Shown: positions 13,802 through 21,705 of the stretch, piece after piece
Numbering within the stretch: the stretch's first letter is position 1
Layout: the number at the start of each line of letters is the position of its first letter
Assembly (NCBI GenBank): GCA_026398575.1
Contig: JAPLSP010000716.1
Coordinates: forward strand, 1 to 29,680
Reading direction: 5' to 3'
From: Candidatus Sumerlaeota bacterium
Lineage (GTDB): Bacteria; Sumerlaeota; Sumerlaeia; JADFCT01
DNA length: 29,680 nucleotides
Notes under the pieces: generated by a model
The model's database searches: none
Seen by the model: the letters and a program-made list of their open reading frames with translations, nothing else
Told to the model about the DNA's origin: nothing
Translations under genes and position numbers: made by a program

Positions 13802-15064
13802 CTATCCTTGCGCGTAGTACACAGCGGAATTTATGGGATATTTTAATTTTTGCGGCTTCATCTTGCCTTCCGCCGGTGAGGCGAAGCCACTTAAATTCTC
13901 CACGCCCAGCGCATCGCCCCAGACATCGGCCCGTAGCAGGTTGATCGCTTGCGCCGTGGTCAGGCGCTGGTCCGGCGCTAGCTTTCGCCACTTGGGCGCC
14001 GGAAGCCGTTCCCGACCCAACGCGCCGGCTTTCATGCTGCGATGCGCGGCCAGCAGCAAGGTGGCGTAGGCCGCCGCCAGGAACGCGGGGACCGTTTCGA
14101 CGGCCTTTGGCGTCCGGACTTGCGCTTGGCCGGCGCCGATCAGAGTTTTCTCATCGCGAAAGTTCATTTCGATTTCCCATCGCCATAAAAAGTATTGCAC
14201 GATCCATTGAGGATCGAGGTCCGGTTTGGTGCAGATCACATACGCCGCATCGCGGTACAGAACCGGCGATTTTTTTCTCAGTCGGTAGCCGACAGGTTTG
14301 ATGATGACCAGGCATAAGTTCCGTTTGCCGCCGGCGGTATTCCAGCGCACCGGCGCGACCACCTTGATCTTCATGGAACGGATTTGCCCGGCCGCCCACA
14401 CCTCGACCTCCCGCCACGGCACGGCCTCGTCGCGGCGCATCTGTTCGGGGGTGGCCAGCCGCGTCCCATAGCAGCGTGTGCGTCCCCGCCCGGCCTGCGC
14501 GTCGGGCAGCGCGAAAAGTTTGGCGTCTTTGCGGATGCGGCCCACGAAGACCGTGCGGGGCGGCAGGCCTTTCAGGACGGTGGAATTCGTATAGCCGCCG
14601 TCGCCCGAGAGGATCAACTCGCGTCCCCGGCCATCGTCATCCTCATCAAGCCCTTGGCGCAGGTCCTGCACGGCGGCGGCGGCGCGCACGGATAGACATT
14701 CTTGCTTGCGTTTTTCGGCATAGGCTTTCCATATCTCGGCCGCCGCGTTCTTGCGCGGCTTCGGGGGCGTGGGGCAATGCCGCCAATCAATGGGAATAGC
14801 GCGCGCCGAACACGGACCGGCGGCCGCCGACGGGAGCGCGGCGGAGATTTGCAGATGCCGCTGACTCCAAGCGAGATTGGTCTGGAATTTCGGCCCCAGC
14901 GGATCGCGCCGCCAGCCTGCGCCATGCACCTTCCTGCCCGCTTTGCGCAGCAGCGTGTCATCCATCATCGCTGCAACCGCCATCCCATGGGCGCGACGGT
15001 GGGAACGCTGCTGCGCAAAAGCCGAACGCATGGGCGCCCACAACGCGTTGAACTGGGCGATCAA
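13802..15064 (-). CDS. DDE transposase (frameshifted from upstream ORF)
   Basis: This reading frame encodes up to 420 residues of an IS4/IS701-type transposase that cuts and joins the element's ends. The catalytic triad is likely Asp in MDDTLLRK (about 33-40), Asp in LSGDGGYTN (about 148-156) and Glu in the WRWEIEMNFRDEKTLIG block (about 293-309), the IS4-family Y/W-R-E-K signature. The frame opens only with a TTG at 15064, inside what looks like conserved protein. The preceding ORF (from 15263) would continue into this one if one base of the A9 tract at 15076-15084 were skipped. The stop codon lies at the inner edge of the left inverted repeat. The element is therefore either expressed by frameshifting or slippage, or inactive, or the A-run was miscounted in assembly. 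Confidence 0.85.
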   Translation of the reverse strand: MIAQFNALWAPMRSAFAQQRSHRRAHGMAVAAMMDDTLLRKAGRKVHGAGWRRDPLGPKFQTNLAWSQRHLQISAALPSAAAGPCSARAIPIDWRHCPTPPKPRKNAAAEIWKAYAEKRKQECLSVRAAAAVQDLRQGLDEDDDGRGRELILSGDGGYTNSTVLKGLPPRTVFVGRIRKDAKLFALPDAQAGRGRTRCYGTRLATPEQMRRDEAVPWREVEVWAAGQIRSMKIKVVAPVRWNTAGGKRNLCLVIIKPVGYRLRKKSPVLYRDAAYVICTKPDLDPQWIVQYFLWRWEIEMNFRDEKTLIGAGQAQVRTPKAVETVPAFLAAAYATLLLAAHRSMKAGALGRERLPAPKWRKLAPDQRLTTAQAINLLRADVWGDALGVENLSGFASPAEGKMKPQKLKYPINSAVYYAQG

Positions 15065-15263
15065 GCCGCCGGAAGTTTTTTTTTCGTGCGCTGGGAGGCG
15101 TGTTCTGACGGCGCAAGAGTAGCTGGGATTTGTCCTCGATGGTCCATTCGACGGTTTCCCCTCGTTCGAATTCCATGGCGTGCGCGATGGCGGATGGGAA
15201 ATTGACGTACCACTGCTCGCTGGCCTTGCGTTTGATGAGTTGGACTTTGGTTGGATACCCCAT
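14958..15263 (-). CDS. AbrB/SpoVT-like small ORF of the insertion sequence
   Basis: The first about 62 residues (MGYPTKVQLIKRKASEQWYV at the start, then HAMEFERGETVEWTIED) look like a swapped-hairpin AbrB-type DNA-binding domain; the later residues are out of frame with the transposase and probably meaningless. The ATG has a strong GGAGGAGC ribosome-binding site. With a one-base shift in the A9 tract the frame joins the transposase to give one protein of about 486 residues, which I think is the ancestral form. The palindrome at 15282-15301, just upstream, would be a natural operator for such a domain. Confidence 0.7.
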   Translation of the reverse strand: MGYPTKVQLIKRKASEQWYVNFPSAIAHAMEFERGETVEWTIEDKSQLLLRRQNTPPSARKKNFRRLDRPVQRVVGAHAFGFCAAAFPPSRPWDGGCSDDG

Positions 15264-15281
15264 GAGCGCTCCTCCTTTTAG

Positions 15282-15301
15282 ATCTAGTCAAATAACTAGA
15301 T
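15282..15301. promoter_or_regulatory. Palindromic operator-like site
   Basis: The arms atctagt and actagat (15282-15288, 15295-15301) are perfect complements around a 6-base centre, 19 bases upstream of the AbrB-like ORF start. The sequence atctagtcaaa recurs at 15378-15388, beside the right inverted repeat of the element. Autoregulation by the AbrB-like domain is an inference. Confidence 0.5.
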
Positions 15302-15507
15302 AGCAAATTTCGGGGTTGCGGTCAAGGGGAAAACGCATAAAAATGAAGAAAGTTTTAGAAAAAAGAGGGAGAGGGAAATCTAGTCAAAAGGCCAAACACC
15401 AGTCATCCCCTTCGGGGATGGGATGTCCGTCAAGCCAGAGCTAAAGGGCCATTAAGATTCTCCGCCGAAAGTCGAAAGCAGCGGAATTTTGTCGGCATTG
15501 ATCATCC

Positions 15508-16512
15508 ATGTTTCATTCCCGTCCGGCAGCTTTTGCGCTTCGAGCGGCGCCTTTCGCGATATCGCTGGCGCTGGTGGCGTGGGCGGTTTATCTGTGCCGC
15601 GATTCGCTGGGACAGATGCCGCAGGCCTTGCGCGCCACGCATTTGGGATGGAGCGTCCTTGGGTTGCTCAGCATCTGGGCGGGGCTGGCGGTCGTGTCGT
15701 GGAGGCTGCAATTGGTTTTTGCGGCGGTGGGTATTGGCGGCGGACTGTGGCGATATACGCTTTACACGCTGGCGGGCTTGTTCGCCAGCAACTTCGTCCC
15801 TTCGACGGGCGGCGCCGATCTGGTCAAGGCGTTCTATATCGCTTATGACCGCAAGGCTTCGCGCCAGATATGCGTCGTGGCGAGTTTCGCCGACCGGGCG
15901 ATCGGCATGGTGATCATGCTGTTGCTGGCCGCGCTGACGATGCGTCTGACACTTCCCGATTCCAACTATACGCGGATCGCCACGAATGCGGCGCTGGCGA
16001 TAGTCGCGGCGGCAATCCTGATCGGCGCGATCGAGTCGCTATTGCCCTCCGGCAGTCCATGGCGCACAAAGACGATCCGCTTGTTCGAGCGGTTCCGCCT
16101 CCATCGCACAGCGGAGGCGGCGCAAATTCTGTTGCGTTCGCCGCGGATGCTCATCGCGACGGCGATCCTGTCGGTGGTTGTCTGTTTCTTTTTTTCGCTG
16201 GGCGCCTGGTGCCTGGGGCGAGGCGCGGCGATGCAGGCGCCCCCGCTGGTTTGGATCGCGCTCGTTAACGCGGTCTTCATCGCCATGCTGCTGCCGTCAG
16301 TGGGCGGACTGGGCGTGCGCGAAGTGCTGTTCATTCTTTTCCTGAAGCCCTACGCCCCGCGCGAACAGGCATTGATGCTGGCGCTGCTCTATTTTGCATT
16401 GTTTTTGCTGACCAGTCTCCTGGCCGGCGCGATTTTATCCTTTCACGGATGGAGGCGTTTTCCGGTATTCTCGGAAAGCGAGAGCGAAAACAGCCCTGGG
16501 AAGACGCTCTGA
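15508..16512 (+). CDS. Lysylphosphatidylglycerol-synthase-TM/flippase-like membrane protein
   Basis: This 334-residue polytopic inner-membrane protein of the LPG_synthase_TM (UPF0104/AglD-like) family has seven to eight hydrophobic segments. Family hallmarks are visible: SNFVPSTGGADLVKAFY (about 96-112) and LLPSVGGLGVREVLF (about 258-272). There is no catalytic lysyltransferase domain, so it corresponds to the stand-alone membrane part, which in other organisms is linked to flipping or handling of lipid-linked substrates. Upstream lies the insertion sequence and no clear ribosome-binding site is visible, so the start is uncertain. The next gene begins 110 bases downstream, after a hairpin repeat, and is also a membrane protein; a joint role in surface glycan or lipid modification is plausible but not shown. 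Confidence 0.87.
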   Translation: MFHSRPAAFALRAAPFAISLALVAWAVYLCRDSLGQMPQALRATHLGWSVLGLLSIWAGLAVVSWRLQLVFAAVGIGGGLWRYTLYTLAGLFASNFVPSTGGADLVKAFYIAYDRKASRQICVVASFADRAIGMVIMLLLAALTMRLTLPDSNYTRIATNAALAIVAAAILIGAIESLLPSGSPWRTKTIRLFERFRLHRTAEAAQILLRSPRMLIATAILSVVVCFFFSLGAWCLGRGAAMQAPPLVWIALVNAVFIAMLLPSVGGLGVREVLFILFLKPYAPREQALMLALLYFALFLLTSLLAGAILSFHGWRRFPVFSESESENSPGKTL

Positions 16513-16513
16513 T

Positions 16514-16613
16514 TTCAAACTAAAGTTTGAACTCAAACACAAACTGAAGTTTGAACTCCAGACACAAACTAAAGTTTGAACTCCAAACGAAACTCCAAAC
16601 GAAACTCCAAACG
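16514..16613 (+). repeat. Hairpin plus 12-bp tandem repeat (family A, locus 1)
   Basis: Three small hairpins with 2-base loops, 16514-16531 (8-bp stem), 16540-16553 and 16565-16578 (6-bp stems caaact/agtttg), are each followed by an aactcnna-type tail. The last is followed by tandem 12-mers, gaaactccaaac, up to 16613. A related array with different stem bases occurs at 28798-28872. The array begins immediately after the stop codon of the flippase-like gene. Confidence 0.85.
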
Positions 16614-16622
16614 GAAAGCATC

Positions 16623-19259
16623 ATGACACCGGAAGAAGCGCAATCTCTCAAGGAACAACAGTCGGAATTCGTCGCCGCCGGGCTTGGCTTGATGGCCACG
16701 ATCTGCCTGCTGTTTGCTGTGCTTTATGCATTGCACTGGTGGGTCAAAGACACTCCGGCAGACCCGCAAGAGATTGCGCGCATGTTTATCTGGAATTACT
16801 GGCATTTTAAGTCGGAGCCGCTAGAGAGGCTGCGCTACCTCTCGGCATTGATCTTGTCGCCTCTCTTTTTGTGGATGTTCTTCGCGATATTTCGCCGGTT
16901 CTTGCGCAAGCCTTTGGAAATCTCTTTCGTTCGTCACTCCATCTATGGCGCTTTGCTTGTGTTGCTTTTGATCGCGGCATCCTGGTTCCTTTATTTTGTC
17001 CTCAAAACGGTTCCATACTATATCAACGACAGCCTTCCGTGGCTTCATCCATTTTATTCCCTGCTATTCTTTTTGGGCGTCATTCAGCTGATCCTTATCT
17101 CGCGCAATCGGTCGGCAAACCGGATTGCCGGCTGGCTGGTCTGGCTTGCATATGTTTATCTGCTTGTCATCATCATCAAAACTTGCGTGTTCAATGAATA
17201 TTATATCTTTGTAGGAACCGGGGCTTTTGGGGCGCACTTCAATCCCGTTTTTCATTCTGTGGTTCAGGTGTGTCTTGGCAAAGCCGTCCTGGTGAACCTC
17301 CCATCGCAATATGGCCTTTATCCGCATTTCCTCGAGCCGCTTTTCAGGATCATCGGGCTTTCTGTTTACAGCTTCACGGTTACGATGGGGCTGCTTCTGG
17401 CGCTGTCGTTTCTATGCGTCCTGCTTGTCTTGCGCGACAACATCCGAAACAAAAGCCTCGAACTCATTGCGTTTGTCGCATTCATCTATATCGGCTTCTT
17501 TCTCGCGCGCATCCGCTTCCTCGCGCCGGAATCATACTTTCAGGTTTTCCCGATCCGCTTTTTGTTCCCCATGGCGATGACCTGGCTCGCGTGGATGTGG
17601 ATCAAGACTCGGTCCCGGCGCTATTATGCGCTCGGTTTTGCGGCAAGCGCGCTGGCGCCGTATTGGAATCTGGATACCGGACTTATTGTCTCGGTGGCCT
17701 GGTTGCTGCTTTTGCTTTATCATGAAATTCTCACGCCGCGCCCGCAATGGTTCAGGTCCTGCCTGCGGCATTTGGCGGTCTGGATTGGCGCGCATCTGTG
17801 CGCTCTAATTGCGCTCCATCTTTATTTTCTCGTCCGCTATGGCGCCGCGCCTGACTTGAAGGCTTTTGCCTCCTACCAGATGATTTTTTATCGGTCCGGC
17901 TTCTATATGCTGCCCATGCCGCTGGTTCATCCGTGGATGATCGTGGCGTTGATTTATCTGCTCGGCCTGTTGTTTGCCGCCGTGCGGCTGGTTCAGCGAA
18001 TCCCCTCCCCCTCGGCGGAATTGGTCTTTTTCATCTCCATCCTGGGCGCAGGAGTTTTCAGCTATTATCAAGGCCGCAGTCATGAAAACTTGCTGGCTTG
18101 CAGCTGGTATCCGGCGCCGCTGCTGGTGATTCTCTTTGCGGACCGCCTGTTGCGCTATTGGCAGGCGCGCTGGATCGCGCCGCATATCGCCGTCCTGTCG
18201 CTGGTCTTCCTTTATCTTCTGTCTTCCGCCGCCAGCACGCTTGCGTTCAATAGCGCGCGCGTCAACGCGATTCTTCAAAGCCGGCGCCAGGCATTGAGCA
18301 AGAAGCCGCCGACTTCGGTCACCCGCGATATGGAGTTTGTCCGCAAGCATGCGATCCCCGGGGAGGAAGCGCTGGTTCTATCGAAAATGTCCTCGGTATA
18401 TCATCTGGCGGGACGCATGGCTTCGCCGGTCAAAATTCCCAGCGTATCGGAATTGATCCTGAAAAAAGACTTTGAAACGTTGATGCAGTTCCTCCACGAG
18501 AATCACAAGTATCGCGTCTTTCTGGACAAGACTTCTCTCATCGAGGCGCCTCAATACAGCCAGCAGATATATCGGACACTTGCGGAAAAATATGATACTA
18601 TTGAAAAGAGCTCGGACGGCGATCTTTTTATTCTGCAGCCGCGCGACGCGGCCTCAACCCGTTCCGCGCCGGCCACGCCGCTGATTCCGCCCAAGACGGC
18701 TTCGGTGTTCGCCCATTTTCTTGTTTCCAATGGCTTCGCCATCTGCGATCTGAATGGCGCTTTTATCAATCTGCTCCCCGATACGATGCGGCCTGTTTTG
18801 CCCGGTCCGGCTCTGACCGTCGAGGTCGTCGTAAGACCGGCCGCCCGCCAGCCGCCGTACAGCCATATCATCGGCACGCATATATCCAGCAGATGCGAAG
18901 GATTTGCGATCCAGCAGGATGGCGCCAGCACAAATAGCTATGTCTTATTCTATGGCGATGGAACGACGCGCTGGCTGCGGCCACTGGCATTCAAGCTGGC
19001 GGCGAAGGAATGGAACTATCTAGCCGTCGTCATGGACGGCGCCACGGCCAAAGCATACATCAATGGCGCGCTCGTTCAATCCGGCGCTATGCCAACCCGG
19101 ATAGCGCCCAGTTCGACGCCGCTTTTTATCGGCGAATGGCAGGGCGGCGGGCGTGTGTTTATGGGGGATATTGCGGAGGCACGCGTCATGACAAGCGCGC
19201 TGAGCGACACCCAAATCGCCGCCACTTGGAATCAAATGCGCGGCAGGCTTCGTCCTTGA
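16623..19259 (+). CDS. Polytopic GT-C-like membrane protein with C-terminal LamG domain
   Basis: The first about 560 residues of this 878-residue protein hold a dozen or more hydrophobic segments in the pattern of GT-C glycosyltransferases, which use polyprenyl-phosphate sugars outside the membrane; I do not see a clear family signature, so this is tentative. A soluble segment follows (about 570-690). Residues about 700-875 form a concanavalin/LamG-like jelly roll (ALTVEVVVRPA, EGFAIQQDG, WNYLAVVMDG, AYINGALV, FIGEWQGGGR). The same domain ends the convergent neighbour. I choose the ATG at 16623, preceded by GGAAAG; an upstream ATG at 16551 lies inside the hairpin repeat and would add only repeat-encoded residues. 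The LamG tail may bind the glycan being built. The flippase-like gene just upstream could form an operon with it. Confidence 0.8.
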   Translation: MTPEEAQSLKEQQSEFVAAGLGLMATICLLFAVLYALHWWVKDTPADPQEIARMFIWNYWHFKSEPLERLRYLSALILSPLFLWMFFAIFRRFLRKPLEISFVRHSIYGALLVLLLIAASWFLYFVLKTVPYYINDSLPWLHPFYSLLFFLGVIQLILISRNRSANRIAGWLVWLAYVYLLVIIIKTCVFNEYYIFVGTGAFGAHFNPVFHSVVQVCLGKAVLVNLPSQYGLYPHFLEPLFRIIGLSVYSFTVTMGLLLALSFLCVLLVLRDNIRNKSLELIAFVAFIYIGFFLARIRFLAPESYFQVFPIRFLFPMAMTWLAWMWIKTRSRRYYALGFAASALAPYWNLDTGLIVSVAWLLLLLYHEILTPRPQWFRSCLRHLAVWIGAHLCALIALHLYFLVRYGAAPDLKAFASYQMIFYRSGFYMLPMPLVHPWMIVALIYLLGLLFAAVRLVQRIPSPSAELVFFISILGAGVFSYYQGRSHENLLACSWYPAPLLVILFADRLLRYWQARWIAPHIAVLSLVFLYLLSSAASTLAFNSARVNAILQSRRQALSKKPPTSVTRDMEFVRKHAIPGEEALVLSKMSSVYHLAGRMASPVKIPSVSELILKKDFETLMQFLHENHKYRVFLDKTSLIEAPQYSQQIYRTLAEKYDTIEKSSDGDLFILQPRDAASTRSAPATPLIPPKTASVFAHFLVSNGFAICDLNGAFINLLPDTMRPVLPGPALTVEVVVRPAARQPPYSHIIGTHISSRCEGFAIQQDGASTNSYVLFYGDGTTRWLRPLAFKLAAKEWNYLAVVMDGATAKAYINGALVQSGAMPTRIAPSSTPLFIGEWQGGGRVFMGDIAEARVMTSALSDTQIAATWNQMRGRLRP

Positions 19260-19305
19260 GCGGGCAATTCAAGTTTTTGTTTGAGCCCGTCGTTCAACCT
19301 CCATG

Positions 19306-19380
19306 CTAAGTTCTCTGAGTCATAAATTCAGTGACATATTTTTCACTGGGGATGAATGCAATGCAGTCGGAAGCGGCGCC
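19306..19380 (+). repeat. Intergenic repeat, copy 2 of a ~75-bp family
   Basis: Aligns along its whole length with 12552-12625, with one single-base gap; the last 14 bases, tcggaagcggcgcc, are identical. It lies between two convergent genes, 47 bases after one stop and 18 bases before the other. Beyond GGCGCC the two loci diverge: copy 1 runs into a perfect 39-bp inverted repeat, copy 2 does not. Confidence 0.75.
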
Positions 19381-19398
19381 GCTCCTATCCGCATGAAT

Positions 19399-21600
19399 CT
19401 ACTCTTCGTCGTCTTTCAATAAATCCTTCACCGCCAGCCAATTCTTAGCGATTTCATCCGGCGCCGGGCACACCGATGAAATCCTGACTTCACGAATCCA
19501 TCCATTATACATCCGGCCGCCTTGATACCAATCTCCAATCCACAGCGGCCGCCGGCTGTTTTCCATGCCCAACGTTTCGATTCGTTCCGCCGCTTGTACG
19601 CCATTAATATAGACTCGAATCGTCTTATCCCGAACCGTCACCGCCAGATAGCTCCATTGTTCCTCCGGCAACCGGAAGACAACACCCGGCGCCCAGCCTT
19701 TTCCATCACCATACATAAATTTATACTGATTGGTCTTGCCGCCGTCCTGCTGGATGACAAAGCCCTGGCATTCGCTGTTCAACCCCGGATGATTGCCAAG
19801 AATATCGCTGTAGGTCCGCTGTTGATCGGCGGGCTTCAGCAGCGCTTCCACGGCAAATGCGCCGGGCAGCGTGAGCGGGCTTTTGGTGACGCCTTTGGTA
19901 ATGGGCGCGCGCATCCGGATGTGCAGCATCTCATCGGCGCGCTTGGGCAGAAGCAATCCGGAAGCCTCCTGGCGCCGTTCATATATTCCGCAAGATACCC
20001 AGAGGATTGCGATCAATACCACCGCCGTTGCTGGCGCCAAGACCATCATGCGCCGGTTTTCCGGACGCAAGAGCCAGCGCGCGCAAATCTGCCAATAAGG
20101 GCGGAGTTTATCCCAGGCCAACGCGCCTGCTCCCGCGAAGGCCGGTCCCGCGAAAAGGCTCAACGCCGGAAATCCGGCCAGCGAATACCGCGATTCGACA
20201 TGGTTGATCGAATGAAAAGCGGTGATGTAAAGCGGAAAAAGCCAGACGCTCATAAAGGCAGCCAGTCGCCGTCGCGTCAATAGCGGCAAAGCAAGCAGCC
20301 ATCCGATCAGATATGGAAAAACCCAACGCCCCTTCGGGTCCGGATCGGCCCACATCTGCTTGCTGTGGTTCCACCAAAGCATCGGCACGCGCTCGATGCA
20401 AATCTGCACATATCGCCAGGGATGGCGCCGGATGCGCTCAAGGATCAGCGCCTTCAGTTCACTGTTGGCCGCCTGCAATTCCTTATAGTGGTTCGCGCGA
20501 AAATGAAATATCTGCTTGTCGAAGAGTTCCTGCACTTTCTTCATTTCATCCGGGCTGTTGAAAAATTCCTGCGGAAGGACTTTGGCAGGCCAGTTCTGCG
20601 GCGTCAGATAGGTGCCGATCATCAGCGTGCGCTGGAAGCTCCCCGTGCTAACGGGAACAAGGCCGCCGGTCACGAGATAGTTGCGGAACGTCCACGGGAC
20701 AATCACGCAGCCGATCATCACTAGAAATCCCGCCGCCCTCACGAGCCGCCCGCGCCACGGCCCTTCAAGAGCGAACATCAGCAAAGCAGCCATCACAAAG
20801 GGATAGAGCATGAACACCGGACGCGTTAAAATCGCCAGCGCCGCTGTCGCGCCCGACAGCGCCAGCCATCGGAAACGTCCCCTGGCGCATCCCGCGAGAT
20901 AAAAGCACAAGGCCACGCTCATCAAAAACGAAGCCTGCCAGTCGGTCAACAGGGCGCGCGCATAATGGATGTTATAGGGTGAAAGCGCGATCATCAGTCC
21001 GGCCAGAAACGCTCCGGAGCGGCGGCGGAACAGAAACCATGCCCCGAGAAAAACAAACACCGCCGAAAACGCGTCCACACACCCCTGCACAACGCGAACG
21101 AGATTCATCTCTTCGATGTGGAAAGTGAAAAGCAGCCATAGGAAGAAGGGGTAGCCCGGCGCCACGACGAAACAGGGCACGTAAGGCGGCGCGCTGTTCA
21201 TGCTGTAAACGCCATGATTGCGCAGATTCATCCCCAGCGGAAAATAGGCGTTCCAGCTGTCGCTGAAAGAGCCCCAGCCGCCTTGAATGGTTTCCGGTCG
21301 TGCGCCGATATATCCGAGCCGCGCCGTCACCGCCACCAGGAGGATAACGAGCAGCGGAACGATCAATCGCCGCGCTTCGTCGAGCCAGGATGAGCCGGGG
21401 ATGCCGCTGTCACTAATGCGGTCGCCTGAGTTCGTAGTGGGAGACGGCGCCTGCGGCGCATCACGGACGGTGGATTCGGATGATTCTGCCGGTTCGGCCT
21501 GACCTGTCTCTTCCATGGGCATGTGATCCATGGGTGGCAATTTATCCAGAACCGCACGGGCGGTCCATCTGAAAAGACAGGCTGCACTGACAAAGCGCAA
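19399..21600 (-). CDS. GT39-type glycosyltransferase with C-terminal LamG domain
   Basis: This ORF of up to 733 residues starts with an acidic, Pro/Ser-rich cytoplasmic segment, then a first membrane helix (RLIVPLLVILLVAVTARLG, about 84-102). The extracytoplasmic loop GGWGSFSDSWNAYFPLG contains the acidic residue expected for catalysis in the PMT/ArnT (GT39/GT83) fold. About ten more helices follow, with ARALLTDWQASFL and LAILTRPVF, both typical of this superfamily. Such enzymes transfer a sugar from a polyprenyl-phosphate donor on the outer face. Residues from about 590 on form a LamG-like domain similar in phrase order to that of the convergent gene (QGFVIQQDGGKTN, WSYLAVTV, VYINGV, PLWIGDW). 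The start is uncertain: Met codons at 21600, 21531 and 21522 are all possible. The acceptor is unknown. Confidence 0.87.
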   Translation of the reverse strand: MRFVSAACLFRWTARAVLDKLPPMDHMPMEETGQAEPAESSESTVRDAPQAPSPTTNSGDRISDSGIPGSSWLDEARRLIVPLLVILLVAVTARLGYIGARPETIQGGWGSFSDSWNAYFPLGMNLRNHGVYSMNSAPPYVPCFVVAPGYPFFLWLLFTFHIEEMNLVRVVQGCVDAFSAVFVFLGAWFLFRRRSGAFLAGLMIALSPYNIHYARALLTDWQASFLMSVALCFYLAGCARGRFRWLALSGATAALAILTRPVFMLYPFVMAALLMFALEGPWRGRLVRAAGFLVMIGCVIVPWTFRNYLVTGGLVPVSTGSFQRTLMIGTYLTPQNWPAKVLPQEFFNSPDEMKKVQELFDKQIFHFRANHYKELQAANSELKALILERIRRHPWRYVQICIERVPMLWWNHSKQMWADPDPKGRWVFPYLIGWLLALPLLTRRRLAAFMSVWLFPLYITAFHSINHVESRYSLAGFPALSLFAGPAFAGAGALAWDKLRPYWQICARWLLRPENRRMMVLAPATAVVLIAILWVSCGIYERRQEASGLLLPKRADEMLHIRMRAPITKGVTKSPLTLPGAFAVEALLKPADQQRTYSDILGNHPGLNSECQGFVIQQDGGKTNQYKFMYGDGKGWAPGVVFRLPEEQWSYLAVTVRDKTIRVYINGVQAAERIETLGMENSRRPLWIGDWYQGGRMYNGWIREVRISSVCPAPDEIAKNWLAVKDLLKDDEE

Positions 21601-21705
21601 ATTGGATTCTTGAGAGTTCGCGTTGCCGCTCTGGCTGCAAAAAGCTTTTATTCCCGCAACAGAGACATATAGGCATCAAGGCCGCCGAGGCAAAGCGGGC
21701 GCAGA

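Larger units (their letters stand above)
13771..15422 (-). mobile_element. IS4/IS701-like insertion sequence
   Basis: Inverted ends of 32 bases (13771-13802 and 15391-15422) match with one difference; each also contains an internal hairpin (catcccc...ggggatg). Beyond them the similarity continues more weakly (ttgacgg and ggccctt-type blocks), so the true element may reach about 13743-15450. Inside are a small AbrB-like ORF and a DDE transposase on the minus strand. No clear target duplication could be identified, partly because the exact tips are uncertain. Confidence 0.85.

Noticed and set aside
16514..16613. Possible CRISPR array
   Set aside because: Units are 12-26 bases without unique spacers of constant length, and no cas gene is near.
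16551..16622. Upstream ATG for the LamG membrane protein
   Set aside because: The extra 24 residues are only translated hairpin/12-mer repeat; ATG at 16623 has its own GGAAAG and is followed by normal protein sequence.
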